64,000 bases of DNA from Cladopsammia gracilis. Taxonomy: Eukaryota > Cnidaria > Anthozoa > Scleractinia > Dendrophylliidae. Position 1 is the stretch's first letter. Every line of letters starts with the position of its first letter. Of the stretch, positions 43,901-54,300 are shown piece after piece. The stretch is taken from positions 808,001 to 872,000 of the forward strand of contig JAJGOT010000212.1 of NCBI GenBank assembly GCA_022457155.1, read 5' to 3'. The notes beneath the pieces are model-generated. The model did no database searches. It saw nothing but the letters and a program-made list of their open reading frames with translations, and had not been told where the DNA came from. Made by a program: the position numbers and the translations under genes.

Positions 43901-45940
43901 AGGGTGGTGACTACAATGGATACTCCAAAATCAGGTTGGACCACCTCGGACGCCTTATTTAGACTTATATAACGGAGTAACTGGTTAGCTTTCAGTTGAA
44001 GTTGGGGTCAGCAGTTTATATCGTTAAATTTAGGACTAAGCAACTCGAGAAGCTAGGTGGTACAGTAGGCTATGTAATCCTAATCTTAGCTGAGGTCACA
44101 GGTTCTATCCTGAGTGGGGATTTTAGATTTTCTTTTTTACACTTAAAAATTTATTGAAAATAAATTCTAAGTGTCGACACTACGTTATATAATTCTCAAT
44201 AAGTGTCCGAGGTGGTCCAACCTGATTTTGGAGTATCCATTCTAGTCACGACCCTGTTCACAGGCTATAACCTGAAATAATCAGAGGACTTCATCACTTC
44301 TATGACATAATCTTTAAGTGGTGACTACTTGAAATTCGTTCGGCAGACGATTATACATTTTATTATAGAAAACATCTCCAATTGACAAATTCATCGTCTC
44401 TAATTGACATCATTTCTAATTGACAAATTCAGCCCTACATGCAATATTAGTTGCCTTGTTGTTTACTTCTAAGTACCGTTTACAGAAATATAAGTGTGTT
44501 TTCTCAATTGGTGAACTGTCCCAAGACTTGAAATCTGATTTAGATTATTTCACTGTTGTGAGTTAAAATTCAAACATTTTGCAAGAAAGAGAAGGTCTTA
44601 GACTGTTAAAATCTCTGTTTCGTCTTAGGCTGAAAAGAGCATGAAGAACCTTCTCCTAAAGTGATGTGATCGAATGATATTGTGAAGTTTCCAGATGAAC
44701 AAATACAAGTCCCTAAATGGGTATAATTTTGAACAACATTAGTAACATTAATGCTTTCATTACCGATGTGAAAATTATAGTCAACATATTTCTTTGCACA
44801 GCTTTAAAAGACCATAACTTTGGTCATTACCTTTAACATCCACGAGTTACGATATCACGATAACGTAATTGAGACAATTGTGCAAATTGGTAGTACAAAA
44901 GGATCAGATAAACTATTTTTAAATAGGGGTTGTAGGTAAGGTCCCCGGTCCCAAAAACACCAGAACTGTCCGGTCTGAATATAGGATTAGGTCATGGATG
45001 CTAAAACATAATCATTATGGTTTAATTTCTTCTCCTAGTACTTACGTGTAATGCGTTATGGCAGGTGTTGATCTTTTTATTCATTTTTACGTTGAAACAC
45101 ATTTTTTCTGCAATTATTCAATATTTGTCGATCAACAGATGTTGCGACTACTGTTTAATAAATGTTGAATACAATTATAATTCAGGTACACTGTTCAACA
45201 TTTATTAATAATTATAATTATAATTATAATTATAATTTATAAGTATATTATAATTGTAATAATTATAATTATTGAAATAGGCCATTCAACATGTTGAACG
45301 TTGTTGATCGAAAATAGAGACAGGCTGTATTCCGTTCAACAAGTTGCAACTTGTTGAATGACCTCAGTTGTTTTAAAATGTTGAAGGTGTGTTCTACTGA
45401 CTCATTCAACAAGTTGCAACGTTGTCCAACATTTCCCAACATTTGTCGTGCTCAACAAATGTCCGTGTATCATCCGCTTACACTTACGTCTCCTATTAAA
45501 ACCATCCAGGCTTTAGGAATTTAATTAAAATAAACTCAATAAAAACGATCTACGTTTGATTGACCGTGTACCTGATAATTATGGTGTCTCGTGGTACTGA
45601 TAAAAGGTATCGAGAGAAATTCAGCGGTTCTAGCAATCAATCCATCAATCATGGCGTTTCCAGATCCTATGATGGCCATGGAAGTGTTCTGTTCGCGGTG
45701 TACAGCTCTCGAAATCATATCCGCTGCTTCCATGACATCATAAAAGCTCAAGTTTACTGTAGGCAAAGCTACAATGTCTACATCTAGGTGGTTATGCCAG
45801 TGTGACAAGTTAAGTGTCTGACTTGTTAGCACGATGATACGAGGTAGAATCTGTTCACTACAACTTGTTGCCGTGATGTGCTGAACGAGGTAAAGCAATA
45901 AACTTGCAGTGAAACAATAAGTACATTTCTCAATCTTCAT
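33071..45940 (-). CDS. NMDA-type ionotropic glutamate receptor, whole gene (frame broken in exon 3)
   Basis: Five exons on the minus strand: 45940-45572, 42449-41902, 40486-39491, 36531-36374, 33593-33071. All junctions are GT-AG with matching phases, and the total would be about 864 residues. Order: signal peptide, amino-terminal domain (exons 1-3), ligand-binding S1, M1, pore loop M2, M3 (SYTANLTAF), S2 (exons 4-5), M4 and a short cytoplasmic tail. It resembles GluN1/GluN2 more than AMPA or kainate types: CCxGFLIDIL, LVQDGKFGS, LDAFIYDS. Exon 3 is 996 nt where 997 are needed, so the frame breaks near 40323. Either it is a pseudogene or the base was lost in assembly. It lies tail-to-tail with JARID2; no functional link is implied. 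Confidence 0.88.
33700..33910. mobile_element. Inverted-repeat element in intron 4
   Basis: CTGCCATTTTTAATTTTTATGACGTCATA is mirrored by TATGACTTCATAAAAATTCAAAATGGCG, with a short spacer around 33830. Ends are not well defined. Confidence 0.6.
33986..35430 (+). repeat. Dispersed repeat family, copy A
   Basis: It shares AGCGGAGC..., ATTTTTCATGGTCATG, GTTGTCCATTTTTATGTGTT, TTTCTCGGGCAATTTT and the end GCTGTTAGGCT..GCCTATCTAT with copy B at 49957-51065, in the same order. It is split by a nested element at 34308-34787. Class unknown; no coding capacity seen. Confidence 0.8.
34308..34787. mobile_element. Nested MITE with GGCTTAGATACAAAATTCC ends
   Basis: The left end is inverted at the right as GGAATTTTGTATCTAAGCC. 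The interior is built from GAATTTTAGA-like short repeats. Copy B of the host repeat lacks it at the corresponding place (near 50335). Confidence 0.85.
35875..36035. mobile_element. MITE hairpin, CCAAAATGGCGGCCAATTTA ends
   Basis: The left arm is inverted at the right (TAAATTGGCCGCCATTTTGG), with AATAATTCTTTT continuing the pairing. Inner arms pair GCCTCG/CGAGGC. 161 bp. Confidence 0.87.
36045..36345 (+). repeat. Imperfect tandem repeat, GTGTAAGATAATGTATG unit
   Basis: Three units of about 100 bp share AGCTAGAACAGTGTAAGATA, ATGTATGTRCAATARTCACA and GTGGCCAGT. It lies next to the acceptor-distal side of receptor exon 4. Confidence 0.8.
36374..36531 (-). CDS. Glutamate receptor exon 4: S2 first half
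   Basis: A 158-nt exon in phase 0 to 2 (tttcag/GAT, GG/GTCAGT). It encodes DPPSGFTFTTLQSSGTLSFF, MMPHLVKSY and EGLDKLNNG. SSGT occupies the ligand-contact Ser/Thr position after M3 in iGluRs. The exon falls below usual ORF length limits. Confidence 0.9.
36753..36928. mobile_element. Near-perfect hairpin MITE (AATAGGCCATTTCCGAG ends)
   Basis: Arms of about 75 bp, including TTACGTTATGCCTCGTTGTC and CTAGGTGCACAACCTTTC, are repeated in inverted form almost without mismatch. The loop is about 25 bp (GAGTTTTATTTGCATTTGAA region). Confidence 0.93.
37522..37693. mobile_element. Hairpin MITE (GGCCAATTTCGATATATTAA arms)
   Basis: The arms carry AATTCATACTTGGCTCCGAG and GGGGGATTAAAACAAAAGAA, inverted around 37605. 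The 134-codon minus ORF overlapping it is a by-product. Confidence 0.85.
38350..38870 (-). mobile_element. 5'-truncated non-LTR retrotransposon 3' end
   Basis: The minus frame 38856-38656 encodes YSTRYAVKQNLYKPRVRKNT, FVATDLWKNLP and LKHYLLSQQ. This is the typical C-terminal end of Jockey/CR1/RTE-group reverse transcriptases ('NTR....NL..PR.....K....F....WN.LP'). Downstream on that strand is an AT-rich tail ending in an ATTGT-type simple repeat (38362-38385). It lies in receptor intron 3. Confidence 0.75.
39491..40486 (-). CDS. Glutamate receptor exon 3: ATD end, S1, M1-M3 (frameshift)
   Basis: The acceptor is taacag/A at 40487 and the donor AAG/GTGAGA at 39490. The first 54 codons encode the end of the ATD (FKGKTGWVQFNEDGVRVGA, then WMTVGSVEAFN) and run into TGA. 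From about 40322 the next frame carries LRLDKSFW, VRVVAIEEEP and the whole S1-M1-M2-M3 unit. S1 has LTVTSIR, whose Arg binds the ligand carboxylate in this family. M1 is ILWIMFLVSVAAILGIVWVL. M2 is SYIWSNVVKLELES. M3 is FTAAVFSFCTLIIVTSYTAN. Confidence 0.9.
40530..41230 (-). repeat. Reverse copy of the 30.9-31.4 kb repeat with a SINE-like insert
   Basis: AACATTCATAACTTTTTTAATATG and GATCACGTGACTTGATTTTG are the complement of the 31-kb copy. Between about 40690 and 41000 lies a second repeat. On the minus strand it has a B-box GGTTCGAACCC and the tRNA-like run CTGGTTATCACAG..GAGCACCGGTCTGCAGAGCGGGAGGTATCG, consistent with a tRNA-derived SINE. Confidence 0.65.
41590..41635 (+). repeat. G-run and short low-complexity tract
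   Basis: A run of about 13 G lies within a degenerate repeat. The preceding 41450-41580 and 41100-41200 share CCAAGATGGCGGATCCAAGA-type sequence and TCATATGACGTCAT. Confidence 0.6.
41902..42449 (-). CDS. Glutamate receptor exon 2: amino-terminal domain
   Basis: A 548-nt exon (cttcatag/AAT, AG/GTACGT, phase 0 to 2). It encodes INFIPSSTDSSHIETDLAYE, CQHIVAFTREY, VLVVLDCTEEEAMYLIEASI and ALTLLNCSLHVWECSD. The strand-helix pattern fits the periplasmic-binding-like ATD. No sequence beyond general fold features identifies a subtype. Confidence 0.85.
42603..43022. repeat. 140-bp tandem repeat, 3 copies
   Basis: CACAGAAATGCTGAGAGCGA starts at 42606, 42746 and 42886, an exact 140-bp period. The copies are nearly identical (one C/T difference noted after GTCGAGTAT). 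Receptor intron 1. Confidence 0.97.
43840..44267. mobile_element. Mutator-like MITE with 9-bp duplication
   Basis: The ends TAGCCTGTGAACAG / CTGTTCACAGGCTA are flanked by the same 9 bp, TAACCTGAA (43831-43839 and 44268-44276). The inner arms share GTGACTA..ATGGATACTCCAAAATCAGG and GGACCACCTCGGAC. The left arm holds an extra hairpin (CCGCCTCCTCCCC / GGGGAGGAGGCGG). The core 44036-44125 has tRNA-like A- and B-box features (GGTTCTATCC). A 9-bp duplication is typical of MULEs. Confidence 0.85.
44450..45080. other. Receptor intron 1, no feature recognised
   Basis: AT-rich sequence without a gene, RNA gene or clear repeat. Confidence 0.5.
45110..45480. repeat. GTTGAA/TTCAAC inverted repeats and (ATAATT)n tract
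   Basis: Many facing copies of ATGTTGAA, TTCAACAAGTTGCAAC and CAACATTT surround an AATTAT microsatellite at 45208-45268. It is probably a MITE; ends were not resolved. Confidence 0.6.
45572..45940 (-). CDS. Glutamate receptor exon 1: signal peptide and ATD start
   Basis: Starts at ATG 45940-45938, donor CAG/GTACAC after 45572. The first 25 residues form a signal peptide (hydrophobic CFTASLLLYLVQHITA). Then come RIIVLTSQTLNLSHW and the AIIGSGNAMIDGLI segment, which matches the 'A.IGP..S......' core of iGluR amino-terminal domains. Several N-glycosylation sites (NLS, NTS) are visible. Confidence 0.88.
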
Positions 45941-46216
45941 CTTCCTGTGTCCGCCAGTGTATAATCAATACCTGACCTATTAAAAAATTACCGTTGATGA
46001 TGTTTATAGTCCTTTTAGAAGTAATGCAGCTACTGTATAATTACAAAACGGAATAAAATTGCAATATGGCATACTTCCATATCATTCATAGCATTGTAAA
46101 GATTTATTGTTAGATATTGAAGGATGCCAAAGGATACAGTGAATTTATAACCTCAGCTTTTTCTAAAAACTAAAACCCGGCGTCAACTACCTGGCAGACG
46201 AACTCAGGTAAATTAA
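45941..46216. other. Receptor 5' flank, promoter not resolved
   Basis: No TATA box or repeat is clearly placed. Nothing else recognised. Confidence 0.4.
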
Positions 46217-47172
46217 TGCATGGCTCGCCAGTTATTTCGCCCAGAAAGAGAGGGGGTGGTCTATCATCTGAGGCTTTGTAACAGCGTAAAACTTTGGAAG
46301 GCTAATAAGTTTGCGTTTATTGTCATTTTGACATGTAAATGTTATGCAAATTAGGTCACATGACTTATTACGGCCAAAAAGTCTTCAGAGATCTATAAGC
46401 AAAAATGGCACCAGTTTATACCAATAGTCATCTATTTTTACTTCTCTTACTGCGCATTTCAATAACATGCGGAATTTGAAATTCAAATCTCCACCAACGG
46501 TTGCGTTATTCGCTGCCGTCAATCAGAATTATACGAAAGCCAACGGACCATGTAAAAAAGAAACAAACAAAATGGATCGAAATCTACCAATCATAATGCG
46601 AGGACGTGACCTTTTGAACTCATTGGAGTGAAGATCTGTTTCCTGAGAGGTAAGCTAAGATGATTGACGGCAGTGTAAAACGCAACTGTTGGTGGAAATT
46701 TGAATTTCAAAGTCCACATGTTATTGAAAGGCGCAGTAAATGGTTCCCAAAGTAAGCAACAAGGGATCTGTGCCCGGACCTTTTGAAATATTTTATTAAT
46801 TTTGAAAATGAACGACATTTTTTACTAGTGTCCAGTCCCCTCAAACAAGTAATTTAATTTTTCAGGCTTTTATTTTGATCATCTTAAAAAGTCCGGGCAT
46901 GTACAGAAATGTTGTACCTAATAGGCTTAACATTATAATCCCAAAGGCAGCTTCCGGAGAATAAGCAAAACTGGTTCCATTTTGTTTAAAAGAATTTTGA
47001 GCTAAAAATAGCCCTGTCTGGTCAGGTGACTTAATTTCCATACGTCATGAATGTCAATATGACAACTTTGTCAAACATATTAATCTGTCAAAGTTTTACG
47101 TTTGTATAACTTAATCCTCAGAAGATAGACCACCCCCTCACTTTTTGGGCGAAATAACTGGCGGCCCATGCC
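46217..47172. mobile_element. TTAA-flanked 956-bp element with nested palindrome
   Basis: TTAA lies at 46213-46216 and 47173-47176. Ends of about 55 bp pair: CTCGCCAGTTATTTCGCCCA, then GGGGGTGGTCTATC, against GATAGACCACCCCC and TGGGCGAAATAACTGGCGGC. A second inverted pair lies inside (about 46449-46530 with 46665-46740). No ORF. Confidence 0.83.
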
Positions 47173-47176
47173 TTAA

Positions 47177-48025
47177 TTTTCTTGAGAAAGAACCTGATTT
47201 TAGTCTTTAGGGCTTTTTGTGAATGTTTATAATGACCAGTCGTTGAGTGATCTCGTTGTAAATGTTCCTAAAACGTAATCGTTAAGTGTTTGGGTGAATG
47301 TTTTAAAATCAGTCGTTTTCTTTTTAACTGATCGGGCCTCTATCAGGTTAAATGACAAAAGGTTTGTCGAAACGTCGTATCACCTTAATTTTTAATCTAT
47401 CATGTTTGTGGTATACTGCTGTTATACTGCAAGCACAATGTAATTTGCGGATGAGTTTAGTGATTATTGGAGCTGAACAGGACAACTTTAGTAGCAACTT
47501 TTGTGAAAATAAAAACTGGAAAAAAATAAATTAACGGCTAAATGGCTAAAAACGTCTGTTTAATAACTGATCATTAAACCTTTTTATACCGTGTTACAGA
47601 CGAGCCGTGATATTGCTGCAATATTTCAGACTTCATATCGATGCTAAAATTTTCGTCGCCTTTTGGAAAATAAAATATCATACCAAACAGTAGGAGGTCA
47701 GCACGATGGAATCAGAGTCAACTTTTTTCATTGTTACAACTAGTGATCTCATTGGCCTAGACTCAAAAACTACTAAAACGTTAAGGTTCAAGGTGCATTT
47801 TGTCTCAGTAATGTTTTTAAGGTTTCAAGTAATTTGAGATCCAATCGCACAACATGCAATTTTTAAAATATATTGTATTTGGGGAACTTCATAAAATAAG
47901 AAAAATTACTATTAGTAATCATAGATCATAGTGCGTCTCCTTATCCTGTGGTACCTCGTCTTGACCTAGTACGTCAGTTTCAGCCACTGTTTAAAGGGGC
48001 AATGTCGCGAGATATGTCACGCAGG
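47177..48025. other. Intergenic, no gene recognised
   Basis: A degenerate hammerhead-like string (GTCGAAACGTCG after a GACAAA/TTTGTC stem, 47352-47385) is the only notable feature. The 60-codon ORF here is not convincing. Confidence 0.5.
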
Positions 48026-48029
48026 CAAA

Positions 48030-49160
48030 AACGTCGGGCCTCCTTCGTCGACGCAATTAGCTATTGTCTTCTGCTATTCTGATTGGTTAAGCACGAACAT
48101 TTCCTAAAATTTATTTGACGCAAATGGATTTTCTTTATCTTTATGCTGAAATATGATTATGAAACATCAGCCCCTTCTCTATCCTTGAAATCAAAGATAT
48201 TCTATGTGGGTCGGTCGGTCGAGCAAAAAAGAAAAGAAAATTGACCAAGGGATTCTGAGTCCAGAAAACGCCTGGATGCTAAGTAAGAACATCTGGTTGC
48301 ACGTATGCTTTCGATTGCCAATGTTTTCTAAATCCAAATTTACTCCTCATCTACAATGGAGGCTAATAAATTAAATATAAAAAGATTTCTATTCAAAATA
48401 AAGTCTTGATCACATGTTTAAAAAGTAAAATTTTGCTTGTCAGACGGTGCATCTGAATTTTTTTTTACGTTAAATTAAATTCCAAAAAAATGGGTCGGTC
48501 GGGCGATGGGAAACTAAACATTTTATGGGGATGGCCTTATAAGCAGAAAAAAAAAATTGTTTCCTCATTATTATGATATGCTTCGTTAGCACATTCATAA
48601 GGCAAACATAAAAATAAGCATAAGCCGAGCATAACCGAAATGATGAGAAAAAAAATTGGTTCCTGCTTGTGCTTATGTCGAGCCGAGTCGAGTTATGTCG
48701 AGTCGAGTTTTCATGTGCATAAGCGTTGTTTTCGTACTTTGGCTTATGATTTTCTTTTTAGCGTTATAGATGACATATTTTAGCGATTTTACATGTGTTG
48801 GAGAATGTTATACTTATAATATAATAACTTTTAACGGGTGAATTGATTAAAACTAAATAAACCTGTGAATGTTTTATCGTTTTCGATTTGCTGTTTGTTT
48901 AGATCCAAGAACACACTGATTATATCACAAATTTGGATGCATTATTTACCGTTAAATAGTTAACCCCATCTCTTGCTACGCCTAATTACTAGGTTTGTGC
49001 GAACCGCAATGAGTCATCATGCATTCCAACCTTTTTACGTTTAACCTTTCACCGACCAGGGCACTTTGAACTCTTGAATTTCTGCTGAAAGCCAAAGCGA
49101 AATGACATTACACTGATCCGCCGAGTTACTTAACGGCTAAAATTGGACTTCTCACTATTA
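48030..49160 (+). repeat. Duplicated 1.1-kb segment, copy 1 (uninterrupted)
   Basis: Bases 48030-48210 match 51200-51365 and 48204-49160 match 55515-56480, in the same order and orientation. Shared strings include CTTCGTCGACGCAATTAG, GTGGGTCGGTCGGTCG, GTCCAGAAAACGCCTGGATG and GTCGAGCCGAGTCGAG. This copy has one ATGTGGG (48204-48210) where copy 2 carries the foldback element. Confidence 0.93.
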
Positions 49161-49179
49161 TGGCGCGCTTTTCCTATCG

Positions 49180-49366
49180 TTTTGTTCAAATCTGACATTC
49201 GTTTTCTGACATTCGTTTTGTTCAAATCTGACATTCGTTTTTCAAGTTCAACATTCGTTTTGTTCAAATCTGACGTTCGTTTTTCAAGTTCAACATTCGT
49301 TTTGTTTATGCCGGACGTTCGTTTTTCAAGTTCAACATTCGTTTTTTTATGCCGGACGTTCATTTT
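49180..49366 (-). repeat. 42-bp repeat encoding a 14-residue unit
   Basis: On the minus strand four or five units read KTNVELEKRTSDLN in one frame (49363-49130). Read on the plus strand, the unit is the ACATTCGTTTTGTTCAAATC / TTTTTCAAGTTCA alternation. The frame starts at ATG 49363 and is 77 codons. Two heptads per unit could form a coiled coil, but there is no other gene evidence. Confidence 0.75.
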
Positions 49367-49956
49367 CTAAGGTCGAAGTTTGTTTAAGAGCGGCTTTCCG
49401 TAATTTTCGCCTTCGACCATGCAAGATAAAAAAATCGAAAATTTTCAAATTTTGTCATAACAAAGGTCTTACTAAACCATTTGTAAAAATATAAGTTTCA
49501 GTTTGTTTACTTTAATATTTTTCCCACTCAGATGACCCATGCAGGAGCGAGGAAAACCGACTTGGAAGTATCATTTGTTTAAACCTCTCGTCTTCAAAAT
49601 ATGACGCGTAGAAATAAAAATGAAAGCCATATACTAAAAGGAGAGTATTTCTTCTACACGTAAGCATTGTCAAATATCAATTTTATGAAAACCAGAATTT
49701 TTGACAGATTTTCAAAAATTAACCGTTTCGTGTGGAATTTTCCTTTTGCGAAAATAAGGCCAAATTCAAAATTAAAAAACACGTCTTGGTACATAACTTA
49801 GCCAGATAAGACAACATTCGTCGGAATAAGCAATGTTTCTTCTACGATTTTATGAAATAAAATTTTTGGGTAAATTAAATGGAACAAGTAGCCCGATGGG
49901 CTTCGAAACTGGCTCTTTTAGTCTCAGTTTCCACCTGGTTTTCATTTTAGAGTTTT
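49367..49956. other. Intergenic, no gene recognised
   Basis: AT-rich unique-looking sequence. Confidence 0.4.
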
Positions 49957-51065
49957 ATAGCGGAGCACTTGCCAGGCCGAAGGCCTGGCTGCGCAGCTCC
50001 ATACTCATAGAACCTACGCCGTGATTTTTCATGGTCATGGCTAGCGGAATGTTTCGCGGGCGCGTGTCCGTCCGTCGCCCGCCCGCCGTGTTGGAACAAC
50101 ATCCGGGATCTTGAAAGCAAGGCTTTGTTTTTCGCGCGGCCACACAGCCGTGAGCTCGGTAAACACTTTAGTTGTTTTCTTGTGCCTAGAGGAGAATTAA
50201 ACTCGTTATTTTCCTGCATTTTTTCGCGGTTTGCTACTCAAGACAGGGATACTAATTAAGGTATACTCAGAAGCCGCTTTAGTGGAAAAAGACGAGCTTT
50301 CAGGGATAAAATCTTGCTTCGAGGAACTTCATGTATTACATTTTTATCAATGCGGGAGATGATTTCAGAACCAGAAGCGGAGATTTGAATTTCCAAGCAA
50401 GCGAGGAACTTAAAGGTAAAACAGATTACAGTTTTCGATGAGAATTTATGTTGATATCAATCTGTGAGTGACTTGTTATTAGTGTTATTGTTAGTTTTGG
50501 CGAATTGATTTTAAAACGTGCCTATCTCTTGAACTCGATGAGCTATAATTACATGGTACGCGTTTTGCTTTTAAACGTAAACTAATGGAGATTTGAATAA
50601 ATTTTTTCGAAAGAAGATTGTGTTGTCCATTTTTATGTGTTTGTTCATTCATTAGATAGATTGAAAAGCGATTTTATGTAAACAAAACAAGACTTGATTT
50701 TATAGTACAGTTCTATCTTCACTCGCATCGCCTTATGCAAATACGTTTGTGTATTTTTGCAATTTTTGATTTTCAAATCAGTTTCTCGGGCAATTTTTGA
50801 CAAACATAAACTGTATTTTATTCGGAAACTAGTGGTACTATTTGTTCTAGACAGAGAAAAGTTGTTTTTGTGAACTTTTGTACGGTCTATAAAAATGTAC
50901 TGTGCAGACGGTCGCGTAATACTGTTTTTGAGAATTGCTAAAATTGAAAATAGCCCCTTCGTCAATTTTAATTCTTGTGCTTCCAACCTTTCACCTTAGT
51001 TAAGTTTCACCTTAGTTAAGCTTGTTCGAAGTGCGACGCTGTTAGGCTTGGGCTATCTATATATA
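49957..51065 (+). repeat. Dispersed repeat family, copy B
   Basis: Homologous in order to copy A (33986-35430) without the nested element. It has a locally different GC-rich left part (CGGGCGCGTGTCCGTCCGTC) and a 20-bp local duplication TTTCACCTTAGTTAAG near 51005. Confidence 0.8.
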
Positions 51066-51199
51066 TTATTAGCAATCCACAATATGCAATCTAGAATCTA
51101 TTAATATGCACAGTCCAGTCCACATTTACATTTACATTCCACAGCCCGCTTCAAGCATTTACTAGGGACGGACAATTTTATTGTTAAGGGGGAGGGGGA

Positions 51200-51358
51200 A
51201 GCGTCTCCTTCGTCGACGCAATTAGTTATTTTCTTCTGCTTTTCTGATTGGTTAAGCACGAAAATTTCCTAAAATTTATTTGACGCAATGGATTTTCTTT
51301 ATCTTTATGCTGAAATATAATTATGAACTATCAGCCCCTCTTCTATCCTTGATATTCT
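51200..51358 (+). repeat. Duplicated segment, copy 2, left part
   Basis: Matches 48040-48203 (CTTCGTCGACGCAATTAG ... CTATCCTTGATATTCT). It continues after the foldback element at 55522. Confidence 0.93.
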
Positions 51359-51365
51359 ATGTGGG

Positions 51366-54300
51366 CAAGAAATTATAATTGGACAGAGAGGGAGTCTAGG
51401 GGCGTTGGCTGGGATATCTTTAGTGCAAAAAAGTTATTTTTAGTAACAATGCGGACCACGCGAAAACATTTTCTGGTGAGCTGGTTGACTTCCGGAAGAC
51501 TCGCTCTCATGAATCAGTGCGTCAAGCCAGGCGGAGTCAGCAAATTAAAAAAATGGCGACCATCGCGGTGGTAATTTCGCATGTGAAAAAGAAAGTAAAA
51601 GTGTCCTATTTGAGCAAAGAACGTTATACAGTACCACAGCGGCTGGATACATAGATCTTTATCTATCTTTATACACAAACTGTTGCAACTGAAGCGCTAA
51701 AAAGAGGGCTGGACAATTCAACTTACCGGACAGATGCCAATCAACCATCTACTCCAATCTCTTGTAAGCGTCTTTTCTAAAAGTTTGAAGTCGCTTTGCT
51801 CGATCGATGGCCAGCCCATCCAATTAAACTTTTGAGACGTGAAATAGTCGAAATAGTTGCATACTGTAGAATTCAAAGTTGTTATGTTTTTTGTAGCTGG
51901 AGGATAGGACGATTCTCTTCTGGGAAAATCACTTTTTAGGAATTTCAACACGGCAAGGAGTTAAAAACGCTAAAACCGGTTCACATGCATGCATGGATTT
52001 GTTTTCTAAGTTTGGAAGGACTTTGTCAGGAGCATCTTCTTTCCATGGAAAATGAATATCAGTTTTGTTGAGGTCAGCTACCAAGGAACTCTGTACTGAC
52101 AGCCGGGTTAGAGGTTATTTAGAGCCAAAGTGTAAGTAAAATGTCTGGAAAAGTGATTGAAATTTTATTTATTCGATACGCCGCGTGTTTTAGCTTAAGG
52201 TTACAGTGCACCTTCAGATCGAAAATTTATTGAAAATTGTTTTTTGGCGTTAAAATAAAGTTCACAGAATGAACTTTCATCCAAAAAAAAAGTATCGAAA
52301 AATAGTGAAAATTGACGGAGTAATGACGGTATAACTTTTGTGGGCGGAGTTTGTTTATTAGGCGATGTGTTTTTTTAAGCGCCGTTTTCTCAAAGTTAAT
52401 TTTTCGCTTGTTGGGGACACTTTAAAGAGCTACAACTCAAAGGAAATTTGTTCGATTTTTCTCAAATTTGGACAGAAGCTAGGCTAACATATAATCAACA
52501 AAAACGTGTCGGCGAATTCCTTAATTCTGAAAACTTTTTCGTCAAGAGGCATTTCCGTGCGATCATTCCAATTTTTTTTCTCCCCTTTTCGAGAATATTC
52601 TGTAACTTTTCACTGCAATTGAATATGGAAAATCGCCGACACGTTTTTTTAGCGCTTCGTGTCCGGAAACCCGAGAACAAATCAAATTAGCAAAATATAA
52701 TAATCGCTTTGAGTTATAGCGTTTTAAAGCTGATTCGGACGTTCGAATTTAGATGCCGTAAAAATTTCGACAATTAATTTTATTACCAAATGGTTTCCAT
52801 ATTTAGATAGCCAGCTCTATAAGCTTTAATTTGATATCTGGGTTTAGGTATATTAAGTGTAATCTTAAGACGCTAGAGCTGTTATACTGGAGACACCCCC
52901 GAAGGTACACTGTAACCTTAAGCTTAAGCTTTTTTAATTCATGCGTAGTTAGTTTTCATCTAACCTTACGTTTTTGGATTATTGACTTCGAAAAAATCCA
53001 GTAGACTTGTATTATTTTATTTTTAAAAAGCGAATAAATAAAACACACTTTTCTAGTGATGTCACCTTAATTTATTCATTGAACTTTGTGATAAACTTGG
53101 CCACCATTTCTTTTTAGTAAACTCGCATGCGGCAACGATCCTTTGTTTATCAAAGTACAACTTAACCTCAGTTTAAAAGATTGCTGAACACGGTATCACG
53201 ACGTCAAAAACTTGGTCCACTCTAGACTAAAGGCAATTAATATTATTAATTTTTGTGTTTAGGCTTAAAGAAATTTAGCTAAGTTTCAATACGAAAATGC
53301 ATCATATCCAATGCCACGTTTATTAATAAATGAAAACTACGGATGATGCCTTGCTTGGAAGCGCCGTCGGTTACACGCTTTCTATTTACCTTTTCTAATA
53401 AAAAACAATGGATCGAACATCTTCATAGTTCACTTTTTCCAAGTTATGTTTCATAAAAATCAATAAGTTGTTTTTCCCAACGTTGCTTTGATTGGATTAT
53501 AACTGGTCACTGAGAATTTTAAGGACTTAAACAAACAAAGCGCGAGTTTCAGCCGACTAAACGCATTATTCAGTAGTAGCTTCACAAAAATGTTTGCTGG
53601 CCTTTCCTTGGAGTTTATTCCAAAACGATGCCTGCTTGTTTCGCCATTGGAGTATCGTCTGAATTTCAGTTAAAAAATAAAGTTTTCATTCATTTAACAA
53701 CTGCTGGGGAAAAGAAGACCTGCAAAGTTCCTTCGAACTGAGTGCATGACAAACTTCAGGAATTTCCGGTTACCTTAGCTGTGACCCGGGATAAAAGACA
53801 TCAAAGATATTAAAAAATTCTGTTTGTATGAACCAACAAATATATATATGAAAGTATGAAAGTAAAACTGTGGCCGTGGAGACGTGCTGAGGCTACAAAT
53901 TGTAAGCCAAGTATCTTGTTATGTTTTGCACGAAAATATCGAAGAAAACGAATTTTAGAAAGTCTGAAGTGAATATTTTGGTTTACTCACGAAAATATCG
54001 ATTTTGGATTTCCTTTCCCTTCTTAGATTACAACCAAACTTCAATGAAAAATAAGCCAGTGGTGTTAACCGTATTAAAAAGAGGCATCGTCAAATAAAAT
54101 CCAAGGAAAAGTCAGGAAACTATTTTTGTGAAGTCGGACGCTGAAACTCGTGTACACGCGAAAATAAAAGTCCTTTCTCTGAAACTATTTTGGCGAAATA
54201 ATCCAATAACAGCAACCTACACTCACTGGCGGAAAAGGATCTAATCGATTCGTTTATGAAACATATATGTGTGAAAGCGAATAAAGATGTCCATAGAAAT

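Noticed and set aside
47340..47390. Second hammerhead-like sequence (stem plus GAAACGTC)
   Set aside because: The core reads TAAATGA instead of CTGATGA and no stem I is visible. At best a decayed relic.
52448..52690. 80-codon ORF inside the 719-bp element as a transposase
   Set aside because: Too short, no catalytic motif, and it overlaps an internal inverted repeat.
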